The notes beneath the pieces were generated by a model. That model was not told the DNA's origin, made no database searches, and worked only from the letters and a program-made list of their open reading frames with translations. DNA of 47,355 nt from Gemmatimonadota bacterium (GTDB taxonomy: Bacteria; Gemmatimonadota; Gemmatimonadetes; Longimicrobiales; Gaopeijiaceae), in NCBI GenBank assembly GCA_022827345.1, contig JAJDTB010000010.1:1-47355 (forward strand), given 5' to 3'. Shown here piece after piece: positions 1 to 8,738 of the stretch. Positions within the stretch are counted from its first letter, which is position 1; each line of letters begins with the position of its first letter. Position numbers and translations under genes: made by a program.

Positions 1-204
1 GGGATGGCAGTGGATCGCAAGAGGCGTAGCCGGTCGAAGGGAGTAGGCGATACCGTGTCTAACGTGTTGATAAGCAGGATGTTACGGAACTCTATGGACA
101 CCCTTGGACGACACTAGATTTCCACTGTCCGCCTCAATGGCTCGATGGGACAGATGGCAATCCTGCGCGACCGGCTACCCGGCACAGGGCTCTACAGCTC
201 CCTG
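1..204. other. Left-edge stretch with no recognisable gene
   Basis: This is the sequence downstream of the first minus-strand lipoprotein gene. The short open frames here have no recognisable start signals or family features and overlap each other on both strands. I see no tRNA, no clear terminator hairpin and no insertion-sequence end. Confidence 0.4.
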
Positions 205-702
205 CTACCTGCCGATCGGGATGCGGATGATGGGGACCAGTGCCCCGGTCGGCAGGTCGGGACCGTCTATGTCGTCCCTGGACCCACCGGCCACGACCTG
301 GTTGATGACGAGCGCGACGCCTGTCGCAGCCAGGGCGCCCACCAATGTGCTCCGCATCACGGATAGCTCGCGTGTCTCCAATGCCTCGAGGCCACTCCGC
401 GGTATGACCAGCGACTGACGGAACTGACGTGATCCGGACACCTCGGACACGGCCCTGAATGTCACCACGGATACGAACACCGAGTCGTCCGTGACGCCGA
501 CCAACCGCCCATCGAAGGTTCGAGACAGCTGCCCGGTCTGACTGCTCAGCTTGAGCGCCTCCTCGTCGGTGACGGTGGCCCGGACATCGGTTCCCACCAT
601 CGGATCGCCCTGGATGGCCGCGAATGAGTAGCATCCGCCCACGGCGAACAGTGACGTCGTTGCAAGCACGGCGGAGCGCCAACGTGGGATCGTTGCATTC
701 AT
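205..702 (-). CDS. Small secreted lipoprotein, unknown function
   Basis: I do not recognise a family. The 165-residue protein starts with a hydrophobic segment ending in a lipobox-like AVGGC at about residues 20-24, so it is probably an envelope lipoprotein. The middle (about 40-110) looks like short beta strands (RLVGVTDDSVFVSV), and a hydrophobic stretch at about 120-140 (LVGALAATGVALVINQVVAGG) could be a second membrane or glycine-zipper segment. The tail is rich in Pro and Ile. It begins three bases after the stop of the next upstream lipoprotein gene, so the two are almost certainly co-transcribed. Start chosen at the ATG at 702 because it gives a complete signal peptide. Confidence 0.7.
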   Translation of the reverse strand: MNATIPRWRSAVLATTSLFAVGGCYSFAAIQGDPMVGTDVRATVTDEEALKLSSQTGQLSRTFDGRLVGVTDDSVFVSVVTFRAVSEVSGSRQFRQSLVIPRSGLEALETRELSVMRSTLVGALAATGVALVINQVVAGGSRDDIDGPDLPTGALVPIIRIPIGR

Positions 703-705
703 GGA

Positions 706-1140
706 TTAGAGCAGCACGAATTCCTGGAAGATCTGCTGGTTGAAGAGGTAGATGTAGCGAACCGGGTCGTCGATCAGCACCGTCACGGTCTTGTCGAAGT
801 CCGGATCGCCATCGAGCAGGATCCTCATGCGGATCGTTACGGCACCCGAGTCGGCCGGAAACCCCATCAGGAGAAAGCGCTGCTCTTCACTGATGTTCCA
901 GCTCTGATCGAACGGGAACGATGCCAGCGTGGTGTCCGAGTCGAACACCTGAACACCCACTTCTCCAAGCTCGTTGGTCGTCTGCACGAACTGGGTGGAA
1001 GTTATGAGCATCAAGGACTGGTCGTTGCTCTCGATCATCACGCGTACGAATTCGGGGCTGGGATCGTCCAGCCAGCCACACCCCCAGGCCGACAACCCCA
1101 GAAGCAGGGAGAGCCTGGCGCACAGCCATAATCTTGTCAT
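706..1140 (-). CDS. Small secreted lipoprotein, unknown function
   Basis: This 144-residue protein has an N-terminal hydrophobic segment ending in LSAWGCGW, a plausible lipobox with Cys at about residue 21. The rest is beta-rich and ends in aromatic strands (VRYIYLFNQQIFQEFVLL). No family is recognised. It lies downstream of the SusC/SusD pair but is separated from it by a strong GC hairpin, and is followed at three bases by a second lipoprotein gene. Either the pair forms its own small operon, or both genes are accessory lipoproteins of the uptake locus reached by read-through. Confidence 0.7.
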   Translation of the reverse strand: MTRLWLCARLSLLLGLSAWGCGWLDDPSPEFVRVMIESNDQSLMLITSTQFVQTTNELGEVGVQVFDSDTTLASFPFDQSWNISEEQRFLLMGFPADSGAVTIRMRILLDGDPDFDKTVTVLIDDPVRYIYLFNQQIFQEFVLL

Positions 1141-1169
1141 TGTCCAGTCACTCCACTTCAGTGTGCTGC

Positions 1170-1203
1170 GACGGGGCCCGGGGACTCAGCCCCGGGCCCC
1201 GTC
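1170..1203 (-). terminator. Perfect 14-bp GC hairpin after the SusD gene
   Basis: The arms 1170-1183 and 1190-1203 are perfectly complementary (14 bp, almost all G/C) around a six-base loop, ACTCAG. It lies 48 bases past the SusD stop and 30 bases before the next lipoprotein start. No U-tract follows on the minus strand, so it is either a GC-only terminator or an mRNA-stabilising stem that separates susCD transcripts from the genes below. Confidence 0.6.
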
Positions 1204-1250
1204 TGAGCAGCCTCAAACGTCGTCTGCCCTAATCCTGCAAGACTCTCCCT

Positions 1251-2570
1251 CTAGCTCGTGCAGGGGTGCAACGCGTTGTCCGGATGATGACAGTTCGCCA
1301 GGATCTCGATCCTGGTGATCGGCAACATCGTTCCGGGCGTCGTCGCCGCCTTGGAACCGGGCAGCCAGTTCATGCTGGTCCCGCCGAAGCGATAGAGATC
1401 CTGCAGCCGCTTGTATTGCAGGAACAGATTGACCCTTCGCTCATGCTGAAGCATGTCGCTCCCGGGAATCTGGCCCGAGTAGGCGGTGAGGTTATCGAGC
1501 CCTTCACGGATCATGTTGATGTGGTCCGTGAACGCTCCCATGTCGCCGCTGGCAAGCGCGGCTTCGGCCAGCATGAGGCGCAATCCGCGTTCACTGACAA
1601 CGGTCAGGGGCGAATAGCCCTCGCCAGCGAGAAACTCTTCCACTCTCGCCATATACCGAGTATCCAGAGCACCATCGATGGGATCCATCAGGTCGTGTGA
1701 CACGATGTCCGTCGGATCAGATTCGCTCTGCGTGGCGTACTCCGGACCGATCTGCAGTTCACCACGCTGATTGACCTGCCACGAAAGGTTGTTGCTCACT
1801 GTCGAACTCGAATAACCGAAACGGTACGCCCAATCGGTTCCGGCCACCGAGCCGAGGACGGCGGCCGCGTCACTGTTCGCGTTGGAGTCGTTGATCAACG
1901 GGTTGCCGGGGACGGACCCGGCTGGGTTCAGCAATCCCCAGATAGCCTTCTGATGATGGGCCTGGGCCCGTGCGGCCTGCGCTCTCATGGCCGTCTCTCC
2001 ACCGCCGGCCATGGCCGCGCTGAAGTAGGCGATTGCCTGGTCGAAGACCTGGACCATGTTGGCAGGACCAATGAGGGGACCGGGCTCCGTGCGGTCACTG
2101 AAGGCGAAGTCGTCGAACATCTGCGCGATCGCAGAATGCGCCACGCCCGCATAGAGATTGGCTCGCGCCAAGTGGCCCTGCAGGGCCGCGTCTCCGGCGT
2201 TCTCCGACACGTGACCTTCCAACAGGCTCACGGCGAAGTTGGTCATCCACCTGGCCTGGGCGATCCCCGGAAACGCTCCGTCGGAAAACTCGTTCCCGGG
2301 ATTGTCGGGTGTACCCTGATCGAGCTCGTTCCACGCGTCGCGTGACCCGATCCAGGTGATTTCGTCACCCACCGTGGAGAAGGGAGCATAGATGCCCCCG
2401 ATGCCGCTGGCGGTAAGCGCCTGGGCACCGTTCACGGCGGCGGAAGCGGCTTCGACCTGCTCGATGTCCTCCTGCACCAACGCGTTGGGGTTGTCGACGT
2501 CCAGGAGGTCGCACGCTGCAAAAGGAAGCGCACACAGGGTCAGGATCGACCTTGAAATCTTGGTTTTCAT
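1251..2570 (-). CDS. SusD/RagB-family outer-membrane lipoprotein
   Basis: SusD-type proteins sit on the cell surface and act as the lid of a SusC TonB-dependent pore, capturing glycans, peptides or other large nutrients. The 439-residue protein has a signal peptide ending at a lipobox-like cysteine (LPFAACDLLDVDNPN), the typical SusD N-terminus. Alanine-rich helices follow (for example AASAAVNGAQALTASG and a long helical stretch near residues 185-210), consistent with the TPR-like fold. A C-terminal ERRVNLFLQYKRLQDLYRFG segment matches the family. It starts 18 bases after the SusC stop with a purine-rich ribosome site, so it is the second gene of the operon. The substrate cannot be told from sequence; no carbohydrate-active enzyme lies beside it. 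Confidence 0.88.
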   Translation of the reverse strand: MKTKISRSILTLCALPFAACDLLDVDNPNALVQEDIEQVEAASAAVNGAQALTASGIGGIYAPFSTVGDEITWIGSRDAWNELDQGTPDNPGNEFSDGAFPGIAQARWMTNFAVSLLEGHVSENAGDAALQGHLARANLYAGVAHSAIAQMFDDFAFSDRTEPGPLIGPANMVQVFDQAIAYFSAAMAGGGETAMRAQAARAQAHHQKAIWGLLNPAGSVPGNPLINDSNANSDAAAVLGSVAGTDWAYRFGYSSSTVSNNLSWQVNQRGELQIGPEYATQSESDPTDIVSHDLMDPIDGALDTRYMARVEEFLAGEGYSPLTVVSERGLRLMLAEAALASGDMGAFTDHINMIREGLDNLTAYSGQIPGSDMLQHERRVNLFLQYKRLQDLYRFGGTSMNWLPGSKAATTPGTMLPITRIEILANCHHPDNALHPCTS

Positions 2571-2588
2571 TTTCTCAGTCTCCCCTTT

Positions 2589-5500
2589 CTAGAAGCCGAT
2601 GCGTGCGGACATAGAGAACCGCCTCGGAATCGGCACGCCAAAGGCTTCCGTTCCCGTAAGGAAGTTGCAGCTCACGCCCCCGCCGGTACAGTTGGCGTCA
2701 GGGTTGATTTCCGGATCGATACCCCGGTAGTCGCCCAGCATCCACAGCTTCACGTTGCGGCCACCGAATGTGATGGTGGCATTGTCGAGACCCAGGCCCT
2801 CGATCATGTCGGTGGGTACCCGGTACGACAACGAGATCTCGCGCAACCGGATGAAATCCGAAGTCCAGATCTGGTTCATGCCGGACATCGGGGCCAGTGC
2901 ACGGTATTCGCGGGCCCATTCCAGCGCCGCCTCAAGCCGCTGCTCGGCCGTGGACGCCGGGTTCTGCATGATCGACGCGACCCGAGCGGTGCCCGGCACA
3001 TTGCGCCCGATCACCGCGTTCGCCTGCCGGAAGGCACCGGTCAGATCCTGGGTGTGATAGTTGCCTGCCCGGTACTCGAAGTTCGTGGAGAGTTCGAAGT
3101 TGCCCATGAAGGTCATGTCGAACCCGTAGGAACCCGCGAAGTCGGGTGTCGGCTTGCCGATGTAGGAGTCCAGATACTCGGCCGAGCCTCCGGCGCACCC
3201 TACGGGAATCACCTCGAAGGAGGACGGATTCCGGGCGACGCTGAAGAACTCGAGCGCTTCGGCCCGACTCGGCTCCGAGCAATTGCGGTTAAGGTCGAGC
3301 GGGATGGCCATGTTCGGGTCGAGGATCGCCCCGAAGAACGCGCCCGGCGCGTAGCCTTCCTTGAGGAAATTGCGATAACGCGGGTACGAACCGCCGGTCT
3401 TGAGCGGCGGCGCGCCGCCCAGGTCGGTAACGATCTCGTCGATATACGCAGTGTTCGCGAAGAGGTTGATCGACAGGTTTTCGCTGTTGTACACCGAGCC
3501 GTTCACCGCTACCTCGACACCCGTGGCGTCGATCTGGCCGATGTTGTCCAGCTGCGTACTGGTGAAGCCTCCCGTGACCGGGAACTGACGAGCGACCAGG
3601 GCGTCGGTGGTAGAACGGTCCCAGTACGTGACGTCGACACCGATCTGGTCGTTGAACAGTCCGAACTCGGCACCGAACTCGATCTCGTTGGAGATCTCGG
3701 GCCGGAGTGCCTGGTTGCCCAGATTGGCGGGTCGCAGCCCCGCCCCTACTTCCGCTGGCGCGGGCGAAAACGTCGTGAACTTGTCGAAGGCGCCCGGCTG
3801 CAGACCCGACTGCCCCCAGGCCGCCCGGACCCGGAAGGTGGAAAGCGTTTCGCTCTCCCAATCGAACAGGTCAGTGGGAATCACCGAGATCGCCGCTTTG
3901 GGGTAGGTTGCGGTCTCGAAGTCTGATCCGAAGGCGCTGTTCGCGTCGAAACGCGCGCCCACCGTGAGGAACGCCCAATCCTGCCAGCCGACCTGCTCCT
4001 GGAAGTACACCCCCGTGTTGACCACACGGCTCCAACTCTCGGAAGTGGACTGGTTGGCCCCGGCGCTCGCGACTTCGAGTCCCGGACCGGGGAAGGTCTG
4101 TCCGCTACCGCCATGGTAGACGTTCTGGCTGAGGAATCCCTGTCCGCCGGCAAGGAGCTGACTGCTGATGTTGTCCCCGAAGTCGGTGTCGTAGGAGACC
4201 TTGAAGTCGCCGGTGACCTCACGATGGTTCCGGTCGCCGAACCAGCGGATCCCCGCTGAGTTGTAGACCGAGAAGTTGTCTACGTTCCACCCGAAGGGGT
4301 AGAAGGAAACGTTCGTGCCGTTGGTTACGTCCACGCCGAAGGTACCGTCGAAGACGACGTTGTCCGTGATGGTCCAGTTGGCGTTCACACTGCCGGCGAA
4401 GTGCTCGACGTCTTCGGTGACCTGGGCTTCACCTGTCTCGCGCAGAGTGGCGAACGCAAGGCTGCCGTACCGGTTGTTGTCGTCGGCCAGACGAAGCTGA
4501 CCCATGAGTCCGAGGGAAAACACACCATAGATGTTGTTCCCGCCCCTGAGGCGAGACTGGTTCAACTCGGAGTACAGGCCAGTGATCCGCAGACGCAGAT
4601 TGTCGAACGGGAAGACATTCAGGTTCATCGTGCCCTGACGGCGCCTGATCGTGTCCTCGTTGCCCAGGCTGCCGCCATCGGCAAAGACGCCTTCCAGCTT
4701 GCTGAACGGACCGTTTTCCGAGTGGTAGCGGCCGGAGGCGAAGTAGGTGATCAGGTCACCACCACCGGACACCGAGCCCGAATACGTCTGCGCGAAGCCC
4801 GTGTTGTAGAGCTCGCTCATGTAGTCGACTTCGTACACCTCGTAGGGCTGAAGCGAAACGCCCCAGCGGTGCTGCATCCGCGCCACTTCCTCCGCGGTGC
4901 GCGGGAAGTCGGCGTGCGGGATGAAGCGGTCGTTGGGTGAGGTAACCGCGGTCTGGTCCGTCTGGAACGTCCAGCGCGGCGCACCCTGCTGACCCCGCTT
5001 CGTGAAGATCTGGATCACCCCGTTCGATGCTTCCGTGCCGTACAGCGTCGCCGCGGCCGCGCCCTTGAGGATCTCGATCCGCTCGATGGAGTTGGGATCG
5101 ATGTCGTCGAAACGCCTGGTGGCCGCCTGGGCGGCACCCCAGCCGCCGCCGCCCCCACGGTCGATACGTACGCCGTCCAGGTAGATGACGGGCTCGTTGG
5201 TCTGCGAGAGCGATGCGGAGCCACGGATGCGAATCCGGCCGCTGGAGCCGGTGTCTCCGGCGCCGGGCAGACCGACGACGCCGGGCTCACGGCCCTGGAG
5301 GACGTCGCTGAAGCTCGTGATCGGCCTGTCTTCCAGACGGGACACATCGACCGTCGCGATCGAGTTCCCGAGCCGCTTCTTCTCGGTCGCCACGCCTGTC
5401 CCGGTCACGACGATCTGGTCCAGCGCGATCGCGGTGACGGTGAGGCCGAAGTCGGCGGTCGAGGTTGCGCCCGCGGTGACGGTTACCGTCTGCGAGCCGG

Positions 5501-5780
5501 CTCTGTAGCCGACCAGCTCGGCGATGACGGTGTGTTCACCCGCCGGCGCGTTCACGAAGAGATAGCGGCCCGCGCTGTTGGTGAGCGTGCCGAGCGCCGT
5601 GCCCTCGATGTACACCTGGGCCGACTCGAGCGGCCGGCCCGACGCGGCGTCGGTTACTTGCCCCGTGACGGTCCCTGTCTGGGCTTCCGCCGCGGAGGCG
5701 AAGGCCAGGCCGGCCATCAAGGCCAGGCAAAGCCCTCCTGCCCCATTCCTGAGGCTTACTGCTAACCAGTTACGTGTCAT
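2589..5780 (-). CDS. SusC/RagA-family TonB-dependent outer-membrane transporter
   Basis: This is a TonB-driven import pore paired with the SusD protein downstream. The ATG at 5780 is chosen over the upstream alternative because it follows AGGAGAGGACAACTC and begins a clean signal peptide (about 1-34, ending ASAAEAQ). Next come a carboxypeptidase-like regulatory domain (TGTVTGQVTDAASGRPLE, about 35-115), a TonB-box-like segment (LDQIVVTGTG) and a plug domain. The plug carries the SusC hallmarks VIYLDGVRID and IERIEILKGAAAATLYGTEA. A 22-strand barrel follows, ending in an aromatic C-terminal strand (RFSMSARIGF). At about 1063 residues the length is normal. Unlike a bare TonB receptor it has both the regulatory domain and a SusD partner. 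Confidence 0.93.
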   Translation of the reverse strand: MTRNWLAVSLRNGAGGLCLALMAGLAFASAAEAQTGTVTGQVTDAASGRPLESAQVYIEGTALGTLTNSAGRYLFVNAPAGEHTVIAELVGYRAGSQTVTVTAGATSTADFGLTVTAIALDQIVVTGTGVATEKKRLGNSIATVDVSRLEDRPITSFSDVLQGREPGVVGLPGAGDTGSSGRIRIRGSASLSQTNEPVIYLDGVRIDRGGGGGWGAAQAATRRFDDIDPNSIERIEILKGAAAATLYGTEASNGVIQIFTKRGQQGAPRWTFQTDQTAVTSPNDRFIPHADFPRTAEEVARMQHRWGVSLQPYEVYEVDYMSELYNTGFAQTYSGSVSGGGDLITYFASGRYHSENGPFSKLEGVFADGGSLGNEDTIRRRQGTMNLNVFPFDNLRLRITGLYSELNQSRLRGGNNIYGVFSLGLMGQLRLADDNNRYGSLAFATLRETGEAQVTEDVEHFAGSVNANWTITDNVVFDGTFGVDVTNGTNVSFYPFGWNVDNFSVYNSAGIRWFGDRNHREVTGDFKVSYDTDFGDNISSQLLAGGQGFLSQNVYHGGSGQTFPGPGLEVASAGANQSTSESWSRVVNTGVYFQEQVGWQDWAFLTVGARFDANSAFGSDFETATYPKAAISVIPTDLFDWESETLSTFRVRAAWGQSGLQPGAFDKFTTFSPAPAEVGAGLRPANLGNQALRPEISNEIEFGAEFGLFNDQIGVDVTYWDRSTTDALVARQFPVTGGFTSTQLDNIGQIDATGVEVAVNGSVYNSENLSINLFANTAYIDEIVTDLGGAPPLKTGGSYPRYRNFLKEGYAPGAFFGAILDPNMAIPLDLNRNCSEPSRAEALEFFSVARNPSSFEVIPVGCAGGSAEYLDSYIGKPTPDFAGSYGFDMTFMGNFELSTNFEYRAGNYHTQDLTGAFRQANAVIGRNVPGTARVASIMQNPASTAEQRLEAALEWAREYRALAPMSGMNQIWTSDFIRLREISLSYRVPTDMIEGLGLDNATITFGGRNVKLWMLGDYRGIDPEINPDANCTGGGVSCNFLTGTEAFGVPIPRRFSMSARIGF

Positions 5781-5969
5781 GAGTTGTCCTCTCCTTTTCG
5801 AGTGACTGGACTTCGACACACCCTGCTATTTGCACCGGGACGTTCCCGGCAAGGGCCAGCACTTCATTTCAGGTCCGCCGTTCCGCCGCACAGCACACAA
5901 CGCAAGCGCACCGGTAAGGTACGGGGTACATGAACCCCGCCCCTGCCGGAACGCAAGGGACCAATAGAC

Positions 5970-5998
5970 ATACTTGCGCCGGACTCGGTCGCTGTCAA
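5970..5998 (-). promoter_or_regulatory. Candidate sigma-70 promoter for the susCD operon
   Basis: Read on the minus strand, a perfect -35 hexamer TTGACA (5998-5993) is followed 17 bases later by AAGTAT (5975-5970), a moderate -10. Transcription would start near 5963, giving a leader of about 180 bases before the SusC start. The rest of the 309-base gap (5781-6089) between susC and ridA shows no gene and no obvious riboswitch. Confidence 0.45.
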
Positions 5999-6089
5999 GC
6001 AAGCACCCTGCCACGGATTGGTGCAAGCGGCGGCAAACCGGGAAAACGGCTGCGGAGCGGGTGCATGATGCCGGCCTTGGCGAGCAGTT

Positions 6090-6476
6090 TTACCCGACCC
6101 TGGCGACCATCTCGATCTCGACATCGACGCCCTGCGGCAGCCCACCCACTCCCACCGTCGCCCTTGCGGGCCGGTGATCTCCGAAGTGGCGCGCGTAGAC
6201 CGCGTTCATGTCGGCGAAAAGCCCCATGTCCGACAGAAAGACCGTCGTCTTCACCACCGTCTGCAGGCTGCCGCCCGCGGCGTCGAGCACCGCGGCGAGG
6301 TTCCGCAGCACCTGGTCCGCCTGTTCACTCACGTCTCCGTCCACGAGGTCGCCGGTAGCGGGGTCGATCGCGATCTGGCCTGATGCGAAGATCCAGCCGT
6401 CGGTGACGATGGCCTGCGAGTAGGGACCCAGTGCGCCCGGCGCGGCGTCGGTGTGAATGGTGGCGAGTTGTGCCAT
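6090..6476 (-). CDS. ridA: RidA family enamine/imine deaminase
   Basis: RidA proteins hydrolyse reactive enamine/imine products, chiefly 2-aminoacrylate released by PLP-dependent serine/threonine dehydratases. The 128-residue protein is of family length and has the typical N-terminus (APGALGPYSQAI), GWIFASGQIAIDP, the Asn-containing QVLRNLAAVLDAAG helix, and the C-terminal substrate arginine in RPARATVGVGGLPQGVDVEIE. The ATG at 6476 is chosen because it follows a GGAG ribosome site; the longer open frame upstream adds unrelated Arg/Pro-rich sequence. An AT-rich TATATTTTTGACG stretch about 70 bases upstream may hold its own promoter. A D-serine-dehydratase-like PLP enzyme lies two genes upstream on the same strand, which fits a RidA role. 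Confidence 0.92.
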   Translation of the reverse strand: MAQLATIHTDAAPGALGPYSQAIVTDGWIFASGQIAIDPATGDLVDGDVSEQADQVLRNLAAVLDAAGGSLQTVVKTTVFLSDMGLFADMNAVYARHFGDHRPARATVGVGGLPQGVDVEIEMVARVG

Positions 6477-6615
6477 GGGGATTCTCCGTGAGGTGTGCAA
6501 GGGAATGCCGCCCCCCGGGTCCATGCCGGGTGCGGCGTGCGTCAAAAATATACGGAAACGCCGGGTGCCCGACGTGGCTGGAGGTGCATGACGCGCGGCC
6601 GCCTCGATCCGTGGC

Positions 6616-7623
6616 TCAGCCGCGAGATTCCGGGTCCGGCCCGGTCCGGCCGTTCCGTCCCGGGAGGAACGAGGCAATCTCCTTCGCCGTTACGGTGGCC
6701 ACGCCGACCTTGGCCACGCCGATGGCGGCCGCGTTTGCTGCCAGCTGCACGGCCTCGGCCAAGGGGGCCCCGGCGGCCAGCGCGACGCCGACGGCGGCGG
6801 CGACCGTGTCACCGGCACCCGACACGTCATACACTGCGTGCGCACGCGCGCGTATTCGGCGCACCGGGCTCCCCGGCGACGCCAGTGCCATCCCGTCCGC
6901 TCCCAGCGTAGCCAGCAGGTGCTCCGCGCCCGTGCGCATGCGGGCGGCCTCCATCCAGCCGGCGTCGTCCGGGCGAGCCGCCTCTCCCAGCGCGGCCTCG
7001 AGCTCGGCGCGGTTGGGCTTGAAGACGGTCGCGCCCTGGAAGGCGAAGAAGTTGGACCGCTTCGGGTCGGCGATCGCGGGGATGCCGAGGCCGGTGGCGA
7101 GATCGATCGCGCGGCGGATCGATTCGGCCGACAGAGCGCCCTTGTCGTAGTCGGCCAACAGGAGGCCGCCGGCGCCGGGGAGGCACTCGTCGAGGCGGGC
7201 CTCGAGCGCCGATTGCGTGGCCCGGGTGGGCGGGACGACGCGCTCCCGGTCGATGCGCACGACCTGCTGGCCGCGCGCGAGGACCCTCGTCTTGACGGTG
7301 GTGTCGCAACTTCCCTCGCGGACGAACCGGCAGCCGCCCCCCATCGCTTCGAGGGCGCGCCGGAGCGACCGCGCCGCCCTGTCCTCCCCCACCACCCCGA
7401 TCACATCGCACTGCGCGCCGAGGGCAAGGACATTCGCGGCCACGTTCGCCGCGCCTCCCGCCGCGTGCCATTCGCGCTCCAGGCGCACCACCGGCACCGG
7501 GGCTTCGGGGGACACGCGGTCCGCGGGACCGGCCAGGTAGCGGTCGAGCATCACATCGCCCAGGACGACCAGGCGCTGCCCGGCAAACGCGGCAGCGAGT
7601 TCCGCGAAGCGGGTGCGGTCCAC
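6616..7623 (-). CDS. PfkB-fold sugar kinase resembling heptose-7-phosphate kinase (RfaE1/HldE N-domain)
   Basis: The 335-residue protein has the PfkB/ribokinase fold: an N-terminal LGDVMLDRYL strand, the GGAANVAANVLALGA motif that is characteristic of the RfaE/HldE kinase branch, DPKRSNF followed by FKPNRAELE, and the C-terminal catalytic DVSGAGDT. In that branch the enzyme phosphorylates D-glycero-D-manno-heptose 7-phosphate for LPS core or S-layer heptose. There is no fused adenylyltransferase domain, so a partner would be needed elsewhere. The GTG start at 7623 shares one base with the upstream stop (TAGTG), which supports translational coupling with the PLP enzyme. The exact sugar is uncertain. 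Confidence 0.82.
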   Translation of the reverse strand: MDRTRFAELAAAFAGQRLVVLGDVMLDRYLAGPADRVSPEAPVPVVRLEREWHAAGGAANVAANVLALGAQCDVIGVVGEDRAARSLRRALEAMGGGCRFVREGSCDTTVKTRVLARGQQVVRIDRERVVPPTRATQSALEARLDECLPGAGGLLLADYDKGALSAESIRRAIDLATGLGIPAIADPKRSNFFAFQGATVFKPNRAELEAALGEAARPDDAGWMEAARMRTGAEHLLATLGADGMALASPGSPVRRIRARAHAVYDVSGAGDTVAAAVGVALAAGAPLAEAVQLAANAAAIGVAKVGVATVTAKEIASFLPGRNGRTGPDPESRG

Positions 7624-8738
7624 TACACCGTCAGGCGGTGCACCGCCGACACGCCCCTCCCCCGCCCCTCCAGCGTGATCGGCCGCACGGCGCCGTCCTC
7701 GTCCTCGAACCCCCACAGGTGGTCCTGCAGGTTCACGCACGCGCATACGTGGTTCGGAACGATCCGCACCCGGTCCCCGACGGAGGGGCGCCAGTCGGTC
7801 CCGCTGAGGTCGAGCATGCCGTGTTCCTCGTTGAGCGCCCTGACGGTCACTTCGGGGCGTTCGAGGAGCACGCCGTATCCGGGCACGCCGGAGGCCAGCG
7901 CCTCCTTGGAGATCGCCTTGGACCCGGCGTCGACCACGGCCTGGCCGGGCACGGCTACGCTGATCACCGTGGCGAGCACGGAGAAGGCGAGTTCGTCGGG
8001 GCGGGCCGCGCCCATGCCCAGGATGTCGCGGTCGTTGTAGATGCTCGTCCCGGGGCGGACTTCGGTCAGGCCGGGGAGCAGGTGGCTATCCCACATTGTC
8101 GGGGTCGATCCGCCGGAGACCGTGCGGGCCGGGAGTCCGGCGTCCGCCAGTGCGCCCAGGAAGCGGCGGAGGCGGTCAGCCAGGCGGGCGAGGCGGGCGT
8201 GCTGGTCGCGGCGGGGGATGCGGATGTGGCCGGGATAGAACATGAGGCCGTCGAAGCGGCCGCCGGGGAGGGAGGCTGCGGCCTCGGCGATGCGGACGGC
8301 GTCGTCCACATCCACGACACCCGTGCGGCCCAGTCCCGCGTCGAATTCGACCAGGATGCCGAAGGTGCGCCCGATGGCGGCGCCAGCGTGGCAGAGGGGG
8401 CGCAGCGCGTCGAGGGAATCGAGGCCCACCTTGACGTCGACCTCCGTTGGAAGCGCGCAGAGGCGGGCGATCTTGGACGGGTGGGCCGGGGGATGGGCCA
8501 CGAGGAGGTCGCGTGTGACCTGCGACATGACCTCGGCCTCGTGGGGGGTGGCAACGGAGAGTCCGACGGCGCCGAACTCCAGCTGGAGCCGCGCCATCTC
8601 GAGCGACTTGTGCGTCTTGACGTGGGGCCGCCAGGCGATGCCGTGGCCGCGGCAGTAGGCCGCTGCGCGCCGCAGGTTGTTGCGCGCCCGGGGCAGGTCG
8701 ACCACGCCCGCGGGCGTCTCGACGGCGGCGAGGTTCAC
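7623..8738 (-). CDS. PLP-dependent D-serine dehydratase / D-threonine aldolase-like protein (alanine racemase N-fold)
   Basis: This 371-residue fold-type III PLP enzyme is related to eukaryotic-type D-serine dehydratase (DSD1) and metal-dependent D-threonine aldolase. The N-terminus has RPHVKTHKS, whose lysine (about residue 41) forms the PLP Schiff base. The C-terminal domain has LNEEHG and PNHVCACVNLQD, whose His and Cys match the divalent-metal site of the family. It would convert D-serine to pyruvate and ammonia via aminoacrylate, or cleave D-threonine. The GTG at 8738 is chosen because it overlaps the upstream stop as GTGA. Downstream on the same strand are the kinase and, further on, RidA, whose known substrate is aminoacrylate; that neighbourhood favours dehydratase activity. 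Confidence 0.85.
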   Translation of the reverse strand: MNLAAVETPAGVVDLPRARNNLRRAAAYCRGHGIAWRPHVKTHKSLEMARLQLEFGAVGLSVATPHEAEVMSQVTRDLLVAHPPAHPSKIARLCALPTEVDVKVGLDSLDALRPLCHAGAAIGRTFGILVEFDAGLGRTGVVDVDDAVRIAEAAASLPGGRFDGLMFYPGHIRIPRRDQHARLARLADRLRRFLGALADAGLPARTVSGGSTPTMWDSHLLPGLTEVRPGTSIYNDRDILGMGAARPDELAFSVLATVISVAVPGQAVVDAGSKAISKEALASGVPGYGVLLERPEVTVRALNEEHGMLDLSGTDWRPSVGDRVRIVPNHVCACVNLQDHLWGFEDEDGAVRPITLEGRGRGVSAVHRLTV

